From NCBI RefSeq assembly GCF_003347205.1, contig NZ_QQBJ01000022.1, forward strand, positions 117,932 through 181,931: a stretch of 64,000 nucleotides of DNA, given 5' to 3'. Shown here one piece after another: positions 7,615-15,969 of the stretch (position 1 is the stretch's first letter; each line of letters opens with the position of its first letter). The DNA comes from Mycolicibacterium moriokaense (lineage in GTDB: Bacteria > Actinomycetota > Actinomycetes > Mycobacteriales > Mycobacteriaceae). Under the pieces are notes generated by a model, which had not been told where the DNA came from, searched no databases, and worked only from the letters and a program-made list of their open reading frames with translations. The translations under genes were made by a program, and so were the position numbers.

Positions 7615-9332
7615 GATGCCTTTTGGGCGCTCTTGAGAGCCTGAGCTTCGGCCTCGGCCACCAGGTCCTCGGCGACCAGGTACACCGTCGGCCGGCGCTC
7701 GACGCCGGACGCCGGCTCGACGCGCACGCAGCGCAGTGCGGTGCCGGGCGGGATGATCACCTCGTCTTCGCCGGCGTTGGCGGAGATCGCCTTCACCGGC
7801 AGTCCGTCGCGGGTGCGGATGGCCATCAGGTAGGAGCCTGACCCGCGGTCGGCGAATCGGGTGGCCGTGGCGGTTCGGGTGGTGGCTGAGGCGACCTGCC
7901 CCAGTTCGACTTTGGCGCCGACGGGGAACGCGGTGGCGAGGTAGTTGGCCGGCGTACCGGTGTAGCCGGTGGGGACGCGGGTACCGCGGATGACGGTGAC
8001 GGGTTCGCGGGTGGTGTTGTGGCGGGCGTACTTGTCGAAGGCGCTGCGCAGGTGGGTGCAGGTGTTGGCGATCGCCGGCGTGGGTGAGGTGGTGCGGCCG
8101 GTGAAGACATCGTTGATCTGGATGTAGGCCCCGGATCCGATGTGCCGGCCGCTGGTGTACGTGCGCAGCGCGTCTCGTTCGTCGGCGGTGAGAACGGTGT
8201 TGACGAAGCGGGCGTGGGTCTTGGCGAGGTCGCCGATCGGGGTGGTGCGCAGCGTGCCGTAGACGTCGTGCAGTCCCCAGGCTTTCAGGTCGCCGCCGCG
8301 CCGGGTGATGACGGTGTAGTCGCGGGCCGTTTCGGTGCCGTAGGAGCGGATTCCGCTGTGCTGCAGCAGATTGTGTGTGGCGCCGCCGAGGCTGGGCGCG
8401 GGCAGGGTGTGGTGCACGAAGTGTGGGATGCGTGCGCCGCCGCGGGTCGGTGTGCCCAGGGCGTGGTGGTAGGCGGTGGTGTAGGCCTGCTCGGGGTTGT
8501 CCCCTGACTGTGTGGCGGCCTGGCGGGCGGCCTGGCCGGCGGCTTCTGCGGCGGCCAGGCGCTGGCGGTGGTGGTGTCGGGCGGTGGCGTCGAGCAGCTC
8601 GGTGCGCAGCGGTGTGGCGGCGGCATCGACGATCTCGTCCCGGGCATGGGCCAGGTGTTCTGCCAGGAACGCCTGCTGCTCGTCGGGACTGGGGAGCCGG
8701 CCGTAGGCCGCCTGGGTGGCCAGCTGCAGCGCGGTGTCGGCGTGGGATCGGTACGCCTGCTGCTGGAGATCGTCGATGCCGCCTGGGGGGTGGTCGAGTG
8801 GGGTGAGGACGGGGATGCGGTTGGCCATCGTGACGGCGGTCTTGTACTTGGAGGCGGTGGCGAGGACGCGGTAGGCCTCACCGTCGCGGTAGGCGATGGC
8901 GTAGTCGCCGCGGCGGGTTCGGTACACCGCGGTGTTGGCGTCGAGCAGGGTCGCCGGCGTGGTGTCGACGAGGCCGCCGGGGCGGTGGGTGGAGATCTGC
9001 CCCCGCTCGGCGATGGTGGTGTCGCGTACGGCGCCGGTCAGGTGCGGCGGCAGTGTCGCGAAGGCGGCGTCGACGTCTGGGCGGATGTCTGCGCGGCATG
9101 CCGTGATGAGCGCGTCGACGTCGGTATCGGTGAGGGTGGCAAGCAGCTCGTCACGCTGGGGGCCGTGGGCGGCGCCGAGGTGCTCGGTGACCGTGCGAAC
9201 CGTCAGTTCGGTGTGCAGCTGCTGGGCCTGCGCGGTGAGGGCGTCGGCGGCGGCCGCGGACTTCTGGTAGGCGGCGCGGGTGTCGCCTGAGCATCGGCGG
9301 GGTCCGCCGGGGTCGTTGGTGGCCAGGCACAT
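7611..9332 (-). CDS. ADP-ribosyltransferase-fold protein with MC-PGGP-RCS N-terminal signature
   Basis: This 573-residue protein starts MCLATNDPGGPRRCSGD, a signature shared with the proteins at 16645 and 20798. The middle is helical and Ala/His-rich. The C-terminal 150 residues fit the R-S-E ADP-ribosyltransferase fold: VIRGTRV at about residue 445 (catalytic Arg), an ASATT strand near 480 in the STS position, and EDEVIIPPG near 521 giving the E-x-E pair of arginine-type enzymes. Such domains move ADP-ribose from NAD to proteins or small molecules; the target is unknown. There is no signal peptide. A promoter-like motif lies upstream (9399-9430). An ADP-ribosylglycohydrolase is encoded at 21008. 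The start is the only ATG that gives the signature. Confidence 0.8.
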   Translation of the reverse strand: MCLATNDPGGPRRCSGDTRAAYQKSAAAADALTAQAQQLHTELTVRTVTEHLGAAHGPQRDELLATLTDTDVDALITACRADIRPDVDAAFATLPPHLTGAVRDTTIAERGQISTHRPGGLVDTTPATLLDANTAVYRTRRGDYAIAYRDGEAYRVLATASKYKTAVTMANRIPVLTPLDHPPGGIDDLQQQAYRSHADTALQLATQAAYGRLPSPDEQQAFLAEHLAHARDEIVDAAATPLRTELLDATARHHHRQRLAAAEAAGQAARQAATQSGDNPEQAYTTAYHHALGTPTRGGARIPHFVHHTLPAPSLGGATHNLLQHSGIRSYGTETARDYTVITRRGGDLKAWGLHDVYGTLRTTPIGDLAKTHARFVNTVLTADERDALRTYTSGRHIGSGAYIQINDVFTGRTTSPTPAIANTCTHLRSAFDKYARHNTTREPVTVIRGTRVPTGYTGTPANYLATAFPVGAKVELGQVASATTRTATATRFADRGSGSYLMAIRTRDGLPVKAISANAGEDEVIIPPGTALRCVRVEPASGVERRPTVYLVAEDLVAEAEAQALKSAQKAS

Positions 9333-9398
9333 GGTCAGTGCTGGGGTGCGTCGCGGTCGCCGGACACCGGTGTTCTCCTTCTGTGGTCGTTCGATGGA

Positions 9399-9430
9399 GA
9401 AGTACCTGCCGGCGGGACGGTTTCCGTCGC
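9399..9430 (-). promoter_or_regulatory. GGAAACC-N12-GGTACT promoter-like motif, copy 1
   Basis: On the minus strand GCGACGGAAACC is followed after exactly 12 bases by GGTACTTC. The identical arrangement is found at 20884, 43311 and 57716. It lies about 70 bp before the ADP-ribosyltransferase start. The pattern resembles a -35 GGAAAC with a -10 box as used by alternative sigma factors. Confidence 0.6.
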
Positions 9431-9480
9431 CTCGCCCATCCCGGCCGGCGGGACGGTTTCCGTCGCCTCGCTCATCCCGC
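9409..9480. repeat. Two tandem 36-bp repeats carrying the GGAAACC box
   Basis: Two adjacent 36-bp units (9409-9444 and 9445-9480) match at 34 of 36 positions. Each holds GGTTTCCGTCGC, the -35-like half of the motif, but only the first is correctly spaced from GGTACTTC. The duplication doubles the upstream box. Confidence 0.8.
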
Positions 9481-9539
9481 CGGCTCGACGCGCAAATGGA
9501 GCCACTAATGCCGTCATGGGCGCTATCACACTGGCGTCT

Positions 9540-9559
9540 TGCTATCGCGGGTGATAGCA
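9540..9559. promoter_or_regulatory. Operator-like inverted repeat before hicAB
   Basis: TGCTATC and GATAGCA are separated by six bases and end seven bases before the GTG start. A third half site (GCTATCAC) lies near 9523. HicB proteins usually autoregulate through such sites. Confidence 0.6.
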
Positions 9560-9566
9560 TCACAGT

Positions 9567-9818
9567 GTGACGCGGGTCGAGAAGATTGAGGCCGAGATGC
9601 GGGCCAACCCCGCCGGGGTGTCTTTCACCGACCTGCTGAAAGTGTGCACCGAGTACTTCGGGCCGCCCCGCAACAGAGGTAGCAGCCACGTCGTGTTCAA
9701 GATGCCCTGGCCCGGCGACCCTCGCATCAACATCCAGAACAAGGCGGGCAAAGCCAAGCCCTATCAGGTGCGGCAGGCCCTGGCTGCCATCGACAAGCTC
9801 AAAGGAGGAACCCGATGA
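9567..9818 (+). CDS. hicA: HicA-type mRNA interferase toxin
   Basis: This 83-residue protein shows the HicA double-stranded-RNA-binding-like fold: an N-terminal helix, FTDLLKVCTEYFGPP, then RGSSHVVFKMP, where the His after the Gly/Ser turn is the catalytic residue of the family, and a closing YQVRQALAAIDKL helix. It would cleave mRNA when free of HicB. It starts with GTG just after the inverted repeat at 9540. Its last codons overlap the start of hicB by four bases, the standard toxin-first order. Confidence 0.85.
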   Translation: MTRVEKIEAEMRANPAGVSFTDLLKVCTEYFGPPRNRGSSHVVFKMPWPGDPRINIQNKAGKAKPYQVRQALAAIDKLKGGTR

Positions 9819-10474
9819 AGACCGACCGTCACTACACCTACCGGGTCGAGTGGTCCCCTGAGGACAGCGAATTCGTGGGTCTCGTCGCGGAATTCCCTTC
9901 CCTGTCCTGGCTTGGCCCGTCTCCCGTTGATGCGATGGCGGGCATCGTAGAAGTCGTTGAGCAGGTTGTCGCAGATATGGAGGCCTGCGGTGAGCCGCTG
10001 CCCGAACCGTTGGCTGACCGTCGCTACTCGGGGAAGATTGCACTGCGCACCTCCCCCGATCAGCACCGCAAGCTCGCGATCGAGGCCGCCGAGCAGGGCG
10101 TCTCGGTGAATCAGTGGATCAACCAGAAGCTCGCGGTCAGCGTGAGCGTCGCGCGGCCGTCGCCGCCAGAAGCTAAAGCTGTCCTACCCGTTGTCATCGA
10201 CGTGCCAGAGACCATCCTGCCGACAACGGCAGCTGCACCTCAAGAGATCAGCGACCGCGTGGCCCAGACGTGGAGGGTGCTGCGTGAAGCGTTCACACAA
10301 GGCGTCGAGGTTCCCGGGGACCGCTTCTTGCCAGGTGGTCTGGCGCCCACAGGGGCCCAGGTCATGCCGAACGGCACAGTCATGGTGTTCAGTGAAGACG
10401 ACGAGGGGCGGCGCCCGGCGTTCATCGTGCCCAACGTTCGCGTGCAAAGGTCCCCGCTTGTTGAGTTGTCCTGA
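9815..10474 (+). CDS. hicB: HicB-type antitoxin with extended C terminus
   Basis: Residues 1-60 (YRVEWSPEDSEFVGLVAEFPSLSWLG) are the HicB partial RNase H fold that binds HicA. Residues 68-108 (GKIALRTSPDQHRKLAIEAAEQGVSVNQWINQKL) are a ribbon-helix-helix DNA-binding segment. About 110 further residues follow, with no resemblance to the usual family, which normally ends near residue 110-140. The tail contains FMPNG-like turns and VMVFSEDDEGRRPAFIVPN and may be a separate small domain. Overlap with hicA implies co-translation and autoregulation. Confidence 0.85.
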   Translation: MKTDRHYTYRVEWSPEDSEFVGLVAEFPSLSWLGPSPVDAMAGIVEVVEQVVADMEACGEPLPEPLADRRYSGKIALRTSPDQHRKLAIEAAEQGVSVNQWINQKLAVSVSVARPSPPEAKAVLPVVIDVPETILPTTAAAPQEISDRVAQTWRVLREAFTQGVEVPGDRFLPGGLAPTGAQVMPNGTVMVFSEDDEGRRPAFIVPNVRVQRSPLVELS

Positions 10475-10864
10475 GACGACTCGGACTGAGGTGCGCCGCA
10501 GAATGTCGCTGGTCTCGGCGCCGAGTTTTGCCATCGCGCGGTGCTAGCGTGAATTCCACGTCCTTGACCCCCAAAGGACGTCACCGCGCCCCTGGCCGCT
10601 CCTCCCCCCCTTGCGGCTGGGGGCGCACCATTTCCCGCTCAAATTCCTGGGCGGCGGCCACCTCTTCGTGCCAGCGATGGTCCTAGACTTCTGCGTATCG
10701 CCGCACACGGTGGCGTGAATCCCGGCATCGACTGCAGCCGCCCACATCGGACAGTCACTCCGGTCCGGGACAAGACCCCACGGGTCCCGTGTAGCTACCC
10801 AACAAAGGCACTTTCGCGCAGATGTGGGCGCCGCGGAGGAAACGACTTTGAATGGGAGATTCCC
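10475..10864. other. 390-bp intergenic stretch without a clear gene
   Basis: Frames here are short or have unnatural composition. A C-run and a short TCCTT/AAGGA inverted pair lie near 10560-10580. Nothing could be assigned. Confidence 0.4.
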
Positions 10865-11707
10865 TTGTCTGACAACGAGTCCCGCAAGCGTGCTGCGCGT
10901 GAATTTCAGGCGGCCAATCCGGGCGCGTCCTACACCCGCGCCCTGCGGCAGGTATCTCGCGGGCGGATCCGGCGGCCGCTGACAGCTGTTCTCGGCACTG
11001 CCCTCGACGGCCGTGCCGTCGAGGTAAACCTGGAGTGGGAGAGCCGCGGCGGGAGCGGTCCACACTGCGTCGTCATCGGCGATGAGGTGTCGTCGCTGCT
11101 CGCCGTGCTGGCCGCCGGGCTCGCCGCCGGGCAAGCTCCGGGTGACCTCGAGTTGGTGCTCTGCGCGGGCGAGGACACCCAGCTGCAGGTGACGCACCGC
11201 CGGGCCGACGCCGGCGAGTTGGCCGAGATCGTCGACGAGCTGCTGCAGTCCCGGTACGAAATCTTCCGGTCGATCGGCGCGCGCGACATCGAGGACGCGC
11301 GTGAGCGCGGCCGCCAGGTGCCGACGACGGTGGTGCTGATCGACGACCGTGACGGCATCTGGGCGCGCTCGCGGGGGTTGGCGCGCTGGTTGCGTGTGGG
11401 TCGGTCGGCCGGCATCAACCTCGTGGTGGGGACGCCGATCGCGCCGCCCACCGTTCTGACCTCGGCGGATGACATGTCCCCCGCGCTGGCGCTCGAACGC
11501 GTCGTGCGTACCGCAACGCTCGGAAATGGCCTGCTGGCCAGCATGGCGACAGCGGCGATCTTCCACCGCGGCGAGGGCCGCGGGACGCTGCGCACGCATG
11601 GACGGTGGGACGCGGTGCGGCGTGCGCAGGGCCCTGATGTGCTGACCGACTTCGAGTTCACCGCCGGCGATCACGGAGGCGGGGCCGACCCTCTCCGGCG
11701 GCGGTAG
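10865..11707 (+). CDS. Degenerate FtsK/EccC-like ATPase-fold protein
   Basis: The start at TTG 10865 is preceded by GGGAG and gives a 280-residue protein beginning SDNESRKRAAREFQAANPGASYTRALRQV. The core follows the FtsK/SpoIIIE layout of EccC: RPLTAVLGTALDGRAVEVNLEWESRGG, GPHCVVIGDEVSSLLAVLAAGL where Walker A should be, and TTVVLIDDRDGIW at Walker B. The GxxGxGKS of Walker A is replaced by GDEVSS, so ATP binding is probably lost. It may be a regulatory or scaffolding relic of an ESX or transfer motor. Element copy 7 is inside it and encodes LTSADDMSP. An upstream frame extends to 10715 but lacks a ribosome site. Confidence 0.65.
   Translation: MSDNESRKRAAREFQAANPGASYTRALRQVSRGRIRRPLTAVLGTALDGRAVEVNLEWESRGGSGPHCVVIGDEVSSLLAVLAAGLAAGQAPGDLELVLCAGEDTQLQVTHRRADAGELAEIVDELLQSRYEIFRSIGARDIEDARERGRQVPTTVVLIDDRDGIWARSRGLARWLRVGRSAGINLVVGTPIAPPTVLTSADDMSPALALERVVRTATLGNGLLASMATAAIFHRGEGRGTLRTHGRWDAVRRAQGPDVLTDFEFTAGDHGGGADPLRRR
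11456..11481 (-). repeat. 26-bp dispersed element, copy 7, inside a gene
   Basis: On the minus strand the left arm GGGGACATGTCATC is exact and the right arm keeps CG and GGTCAG. In the rightward host gene it encodes LTSADDMSP. Confidence 0.8.
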
Positions 11708-11734
11708 CTGCCAGTCAGCCGCTACATTCCTGTC

Positions 11735-12787
11735 ATGCCGGAGCCGAGCGATACGCCGACCTCTGAGGGCGCTGGGCCACGGGCCCTGGAGCGCGAAGAG
11801 GAGTTGGTTGCGCTCGACCGCACGGATTCGGACGAGGGAGACAGGGCTCAAGCTGGTCCCGTTCCTGGCGCGGACGAGGTGACGGGCCCCCGCCAAGACC
11901 CTCCAGCGGACAATGATTCTGCAGCGCCACCTGGCGAGGATGCCGCGGCGGGGGACTTCGATGATTTAGGCGCGGGCCCACCGCGGCCTTCGCCACCGTT
12001 GTCGAACCGGCCGCACTGGATAACCACCTCGATCAGCATTGCCGCCGTTGTGGTCGCCGCGGCGTCGTTCGGGTGGGCGGTCTTCAAGCCAGACCCAGCC
12101 CCGGTGACGGTCCCCGCTCCCGTGGTCAACAACTACATGCCCGAGGCGGCCGGCCTTCCTGGGCAGCCCTCACCTCCGGCGGCGGAGACAGGCTGCGAGG
12201 TGGGAGAGGAACACTTCGCCGGATGGGGGCCGAACCGGCCGATGAAGGCCTCGGGCGGGCCGTTTGCGTTCGATTACCCCACCTTGAACGGCTACGACCA
12301 GGACCCCACGTACGGAGACAGCCGAAACTTCTATCGGGTGAAGGACGCGTCCAATACAGGTGCTGGGGGGTGGTCAAACGAGATCCGTGACCCACAGCCG
12401 GGGAAGCGCTACTACCTCCAGATCTACGTGGTCAACAGTGGATATAGCGAGGAGGTGCTCACTGCGAAGAACGTTCGCGTGTGGACCACGTTGCCAGATT
12501 GTCGAAGCAGGCAGATCGGGAGCCATGGGATAGTCAAGGCAGACAATGTATATCCCCCATCGATCTGGGGCGGGGTGAATTTCTACAGCGGCGGTGACTT
12601 CGCGCTGAAGTACGTGCCTGACTCGGCGAAGCTCTACAACAATGCGCATCCGAATGGTCTGCCGGTACCGGGGACAAAGTTTCTCGAAACGGAGGGGCAG
12701 CCTTTCGGATACGAATCGCTTGACGGCAACCTGCCTGCTGGGACGCGGTATGCCGGCTATTTCAACATCACCGTCGAGGTCGTTTAG
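11735..12787 (+). CDS. Single-pass membrane protein with extracellular beta domain
   Basis: Residues 1-90 are acidic and disordered. One transmembrane helix follows (ISIAAVVVAAASFGWAVF, about residues 96-113), then a Pro-rich linker and a 210-residue C-terminal domain with LQIYVVNSGYSEE, AKNVRVWTTLP, YVPDSAKLYNN and YLPAGTRYAGYF-like strands. This resembles actinobacterial extracytoplasmic immunoglobulin/DUF11-like modules found near mobile elements. With Pro/Asp-rich residues inside and the beta domain outside it could be an envelope contact or sensor protein; no function is known. It follows the FtsK-like gene by 27 bp. Confidence 0.65.
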   Translation: MPEPSDTPTSEGAGPRALEREEELVALDRTDSDEGDRAQAGPVPGADEVTGPRQDPPADNDSAAPPGEDAAAGDFDDLGAGPPRPSPPLSNRPHWITTSISIAAVVVAAASFGWAVFKPDPAPVTVPAPVVNNYMPEAAGLPGQPSPPAAETGCEVGEEHFAGWGPNRPMKASGGPFAFDYPTLNGYDQDPTYGDSRNFYRVKDASNTGAGGWSNEIRDPQPGKRYYLQIYVVNSGYSEEVLTAKNVRVWTTLPDCRSRQIGSHGIVKADNVYPPSIWGGVNFYSGGDFALKYVPDSAKLYNNAHPNGLPVPGTKFLETEGQPFGYESLDGNLPAGTRYAGYFNITVEVV

Positions 12788-12836
12788 CTCTTCGCGAAGT
12801 CGCCGGGGGCTTGGCTGTGATGGGTACCGTCGATGG

Positions 12837-13805
12837 GTGGCCGCTGCGCGTTCTGTGGTGCGCCGGCGGCCGACGCCGGCGCCGATGCTGGCCACCCTCG
12901 GTCCCCCACCTGCCGGTGACCAGTGGGCCGTGGAGTGGAAGTTCGACGGCCAGCGGGCCACATTGATCGCCGACCGTGGCGAGGTCCTGATTTTCTCCAG
13001 GAACGGCGCTGACATCACCCGGACGTTTCCGGAGTTGACTTCCGTGAGTCAGGTCGTGGGCGCTCGGTCGGTGGTACTCGACGGTGAAATCGTCGCGCTC
13101 GATGCGCAGGGACGCCCGTCGTTCACGCGGTTGCAGCGGCGTTGGCCGCAGCAGCGGCGGCCTGGATCTACCCTCTTGCGTGAGGTTCCTGTGCGGCTCA
13201 TGGCTTTTGATGTCATTTCGGCCGACGGGCGTGATCTCACTGCCGAGCCGTACGTGAGGCGACGCGAGGTGCTGGAGTCTTTGATGGCCGATGAGCCTGG
13301 GGTGTTGACGGTGCCGAGAGCGTTCTTCGGTGTGCCGGCTGCGGACATGCTTGAGGTGGCCCGGGAGCACCAGATGGAGGGCATTGTCTCGAAGAGGGTG
13401 GACTCCCCGTACCGGGAGGGTCGCTCGCACTGGTGGGTGAAAAGCCCTGTGCGGCAGACGGCCGAGCTGGCGTTGGTGGCGTTCGCCGGACCGCCTGGGC
13501 GGGTGGGAGCGTTGTTGGTGGCCGGGTACCGCGACGATGGCGCCCTGGAGCTGGTCGGCCAGGTCGGCACGGGGTTCAGCGCAGTGGTGCGCCGGCAGTT
13601 GTTCGAGATCCTGCATCCGCTTGTGTGCGAGGTCCCCCCGGTGGTGAATCCTGGTGAACAGCAGGGTTGGCGGTGGGTGAGGCCGCATTACGTGGGCGAG
13701 GTGGCCTTCCGTGAGTGGGCCCCGGGGCGAGGTCTTCGCCATGCGAGCTGGAAAGGCCTGCGCTCGGTCCACGTCAGCGAAACCCGTTTGCCTACAGTGA
13801 TTTAG
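12837..13805 (+). CDS. ATP-dependent DNA ligase (LigC/LigD-ligase type)
   Basis: The product has the nucleotidyltransferase motif EWKFDGQRA with the adenylated Lys (motif I), then ARSVVLDGEIVALD (motif III), LMAFDV (IIIa), EGIVSKRVDSPYREGRSHWWVKS (motifs IV-V) and a C-terminal OB-fold region. It would seal nicks using ATP. At about 322 residues it has the length of stand-alone LigC-like enzymes, without the LigD polymerase or nuclease domains. The start is uncertain: GTG 12837 is chosen because it places PMLATL about 18 residues in, as in relatives. Its stop overlaps the convergent gene by four bases. Confidence 0.8.
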   Translation: MAAARSVVRRRPTPAPMLATLGPPPAGDQWAVEWKFDGQRATLIADRGEVLIFSRNGADITRTFPELTSVSQVVGARSVVLDGEIVALDAQGRPSFTRLQRRWPQQRRPGSTLLREVPVRLMAFDVISADGRDLTAEPYVRRREVLESLMADEPGVLTVPRAFFGVPAADMLEVAREHQMEGIVSKRVDSPYREGRSHWWVKSPVRQTAELALVAFAGPPGRVGALLVAGYRDDGALELVGQVGTGFSAVVRRQLFEILHPLVCEVPPVVNPGEQQGWRWVRPHYVGEVAFREWAPGRGLRHASWKGLRSVHVSETRLPTVI

Positions 13806-14683
13806 GCGGGGATGCCGTTCTGCTCGATCCAGCTCTGCAGGCCGGGCATGAGGTCCTCGACGAGGATGTCGCCGCGCTGGCGCTTGATTTCACGCAACGT
13901 CTTGCGAGCGGTTCCGGCGAACTTCTTGTCGGCACGTTGGCGGCATTCGGTCTCGATGGTGTCGGCGTCGCGGCCGAGTTTGGCGGCCAGGGCCGCGACG
14001 GTGGTGTCGACGGTGCGCTGCCATTCATCCGCGGAGGGATGGCCGTCGCCGTACCAGTGCAGGTTGTCCAGCGCTGAGGCGATCGCGTTGGTTGCGGCGC
14101 GTTCGGTTTTGAAGAGCGTTTTGCCGGTGGTGGGGTCGACCACGGCGGCTGCGGCGGCCGCTGCGTGCTTTGCGGTCTTCTCGGCGGCGCGTTGTTCGCG
14201 TTCGAGGTCGGTGGGCCGGTGGATTTCGCCGACGCGGGCAAGGACTTCCACGGGGGCTGACGGGTAGCAGACCGTACAGGCGAGTTCGCCGGCGGCGTAG
14301 ACGATCTGGTCTTCCTCGTGACCGCTGTAGTCGGTGAGCCAGGCGAATCTCGTGTTCGGGTAGCAGGTGGAGCAGCCCATGGAGCTGTGGACGTGGCCGC
14401 CGGTGTTCTGGACGAGGAAGGCTCGGGCCCAGCCACCTCGGCGGTCATATTCGTCGTGGTAGGGGCGCATCTGGTCAGTGATCGCGGCGATCTTGGGTGC
14501 GTACTCGTCGGCCTGGGCGTCGAGGCGGGCGGCGCGCGCCGGGTCGGGGTAGCGGCCGGTGCGGGCGTGGTGTGCAGAGCTGCGCAGACTGTCGGCGTTG
14601 GCGATGAGTTTGGCCCGTTCGAATCCCAATTCGTTGAGTAAGGAGTCGATCTGGGCGGGTGTCTGGGTGGTGAGGTCGATCAT
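13802..14683 (-). CDS. Plasmid protein with paired CxxC zinc-site motifs
   Basis: This 293-residue protein has a helical N terminus (MIDLTTQTPAQIDSLLNELG), then HVHSSMGCSTCYPNTRFAW and, 30 residues later, ELACTVCYPSAP. The two CxxC pairs suggest one structural zinc site. The C-terminal half is helical and basic (CRQRADKKFAGTARKTLREIKRQRGD). No enzyme family is recognised. It is the last gene of a leftward three-gene operon, with a TGATG overlap to the gene before it. Confidence 0.7.
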   Translation of the reverse strand: MIDLTTQTPAQIDSLLNELGFERAKLIANADSLRSSAHHARTGRYPDPARAARLDAQADEYAPKIAAITDQMRPYHDEYDRRGGWARAFLVQNTGGHVHSSMGCSTCYPNTRFAWLTDYSGHEEDQIVYAAGELACTVCYPSAPVEVLARVGEIHRPTDLEREQRAAEKTAKHAAAAAAAVVDPTTGKTLFKTERAATNAIASALDNLHWYGDGHPSADEWQRTVDTTVAALAAKLGRDADTIETECRQRADKKFAGTARKTLREIKRQRGDILVEDLMPGLQSWIEQNGIPA

Positions 14684-14922
14684 CAGAGGGTCTCTCCGTA
14701 GGTGTTGCGCTGGAGCGCGTTGGCGATGGCGCTGGCGATGACGGCTACCTGGTGGCAGGTGATGGTGCCGTTCTGCAGGTCGATGAGTTCGGTGATGGAG
14801 TTGCGGGCGACGATCTTGGCGGTGTCGTCGAAGCCGTCGAGGCGGGCGATGGCGTCGTCGTGGGCTTGGCCGGCGTAGAGGTAGTCGCCGGCTCGGAAGT
14901 GGCAACTCGGGGTGCTGGGCAT
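14683..14922 (-). CDS. Small hypothetical protein of a three-gene operon
   Basis: This 79-residue protein contains HFRAGDYLYAGQAHDDAIARLDGFDDTAKIVARNSITELIDLQNG. It has no membrane segment and no known motif. Its stop shares a base with the start of the following gene (TGATG), which suggests coupled translation. It sits between the DUF2510 membrane protein and the CxxC protein. Confidence 0.65.
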   Translation of the reverse strand: MPSTPSCHFRAGDYLYAGQAHDDAIARLDGFDDTAKIVARNSITELIDLQNGTITCHQVAVIASAIANALQRNTYGETL

Positions 14923-14952
14923 GGGGAGTACTCCTTGTCCTGTGGTGGTGGG

Positions 14953-15339
14953 TCAGGCCGCGTCGGCGGGTGGGTAGTCGCCGAAGATTCCGCGTTTGTC
15001 GCCCAGGGCAGCGAGTTTGTTCTGGCGGTCGGCGTCGGCGGCGAGGCGGTTGTTGCGGCGTTCGATCCAGCGGATGGTCCACACGGTGGCGGCGACGATG
15101 GCGAGGACGGGAACCAGCCATTCCCACTGCCAGATCATGCAGGCGACCCAGAAGACGATGAGGGTGGTCCAGGCGGGGTGGCGCTGGAACCAGTCCTTGG
15201 CGGGTGGGGCCGCGACGGGCACGTGGACGACGGTGGGCGCGGCCAGGGCTTCGGTCCACTGCTGTCCGTCCCAATACCGCTGCTGGGCAGCGCCTGTGGG
15301 ATCGGGGTACCAGCCTGCGGGCGGGGTGGTGTTGGTCAT
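14953..15339 (-). CDS. DUF2510 membrane protein
   Basis: Residues 5-30 (PPAGWYPDPTGAAQQRYWDGQQWTE) are a DUF2510 domain, a short Trp-rich module found at the N terminus of actinobacterial membrane proteins. Two adjacent transmembrane helices follow (about residues 56-86), then a basic cytoplasmic tail. The start at 15339 has GGGAGG upstream. It is the first gene of the operon running to 13802 and has the TGTAAA-N4-TTTACA palindrome 29 bp upstream, so the palindrome may control it. Molecular role unknown. Confidence 0.8.
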   Translation of the reverse strand: MTNTTPPAGWYPDPTGAAQQRYWDGQQWTEALAAPTVVHVPVAAPPAKDWFQRHPAWTTLIVFWVACMIWQWEWLVPVLAIVAATVWTIRWIERRNNRLAADADRQNKLAALGDKRGIFGDYPPADAA

Positions 15340-15367
15340 CGTGCCTCCCAAGTTCTCGTACTCCCAC

Positions 15368-15383
15368 TGTAAACTGCTTTACA
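15368..15383. promoter_or_regulatory. TGTAAA-N4-TTTACA palindrome, copy 1
   Basis: TGTAAA, CTGC, TTTACA is followed six bases later by another TGTAAAG half site. It lies between the divergent DUF2510 gene and the gene at 15497. Copies 2 and 3 are at 20966 and 59749. Confidence 0.7.
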
Positions 15384-15496
15384 TTTGTTGTAAAGTGGGT
15401 TTCATGGTTCGGGTTGAGAAGTACTGTGATGCCGCCGGGTAGTCGACCGGCCGCGAAACGGGCGCGCCTGCGCGCCCCACTAACGGGAGGCTCGCT

Positions 15497-15889
15497 GTGA
15501 GGGTGATTGTGCGGACGCCGGCGGAGTTGGTCGCGGAGTATGACCTGCCTGATCTCGATGACAGCGCCAGTGATGCCGAGGTTCTGGCCGCCGCGGCCAC
15601 CGCCGAGCCGGTGCAGCGCGGCGGCCCGGAGATCGTCGGCGAGCCCTATGTCCATGCCCGCGTCGTCGAGCGCAGCCTGGGCAGGCTGGCCGAGCAGGGA
15701 CGACGCCTCATGGAGGCCGAGTCTCGGCTGGGCGCGGAGAAGCAGGCCGCCCGGGAGTTGGCGCGGCAGTACTTCGACGAGGGCCGAACCAAGCGAGAGA
15801 TCATCGAGGCGCTGGGCGTTTCGCGTCCGACGCTGGATTCCTGGCTGGGCGAAGGAGCTACCCGACCGCGACACAGGAGCGGCGGGTGA
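15497..15889 (+). CDS. Helix-turn-helix protein, possible regulator
   Basis: The GTG start at 15497 is preceded by GGGAGG. The 130-residue product has a helical middle (VVERSLGRLAEQGRRLMEAESRLGAEKQAARELA) and a resolvase-like C-terminal helix-turn-helix (YFDEGRTKREIIEALGVSRPTLDSWL). It is therefore likely to bind DNA. It lies beside palindrome copy 1 and is one of several candidates for the protein that reads that site. It is followed after 80 bp by the AbiE-type pair. Confidence 0.65.
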   Translation: MRVIVRTPAELVAEYDLPDLDDSASDAEVLAAAATAEPVQRGGPEIVGEPYVHARVVERSLGRLAEQGRRLMEAESRLGAEKQAARELARQYFDEGRTKREIIEALGVSRPTLDSWLGEGATRPRHRSGG

Positions 15890-15924
15890 GGTCGCGGCGG
15901 CTGTGGCGGCGAGCGAAAACAACG

Positions 15925-15950
15925 CTGAGCAGCTCAGATGCCACGTCCCC
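15925..15950 (-). repeat. 26-bp dispersed element, copy 8, before the AbiE-type pair
   Basis: On the minus strand GGGGACGTGGCATC, two free bases, then AGCTGCTCAG. It lies 20 bp before the AbiEi-like start and so could overlap its promoter or leader. Confidence 0.75.
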
Positions 15951-15969
15951 CGATTGCTACTATTGCTGC

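Noticed and set aside
9321-9345. CACATGGTCAGTGCTGG near the start of the ADP-ribosyltransferase gene as an element copy
   Set aside because: Arm spacing is wrong and the left arm lacks GGGGAC.
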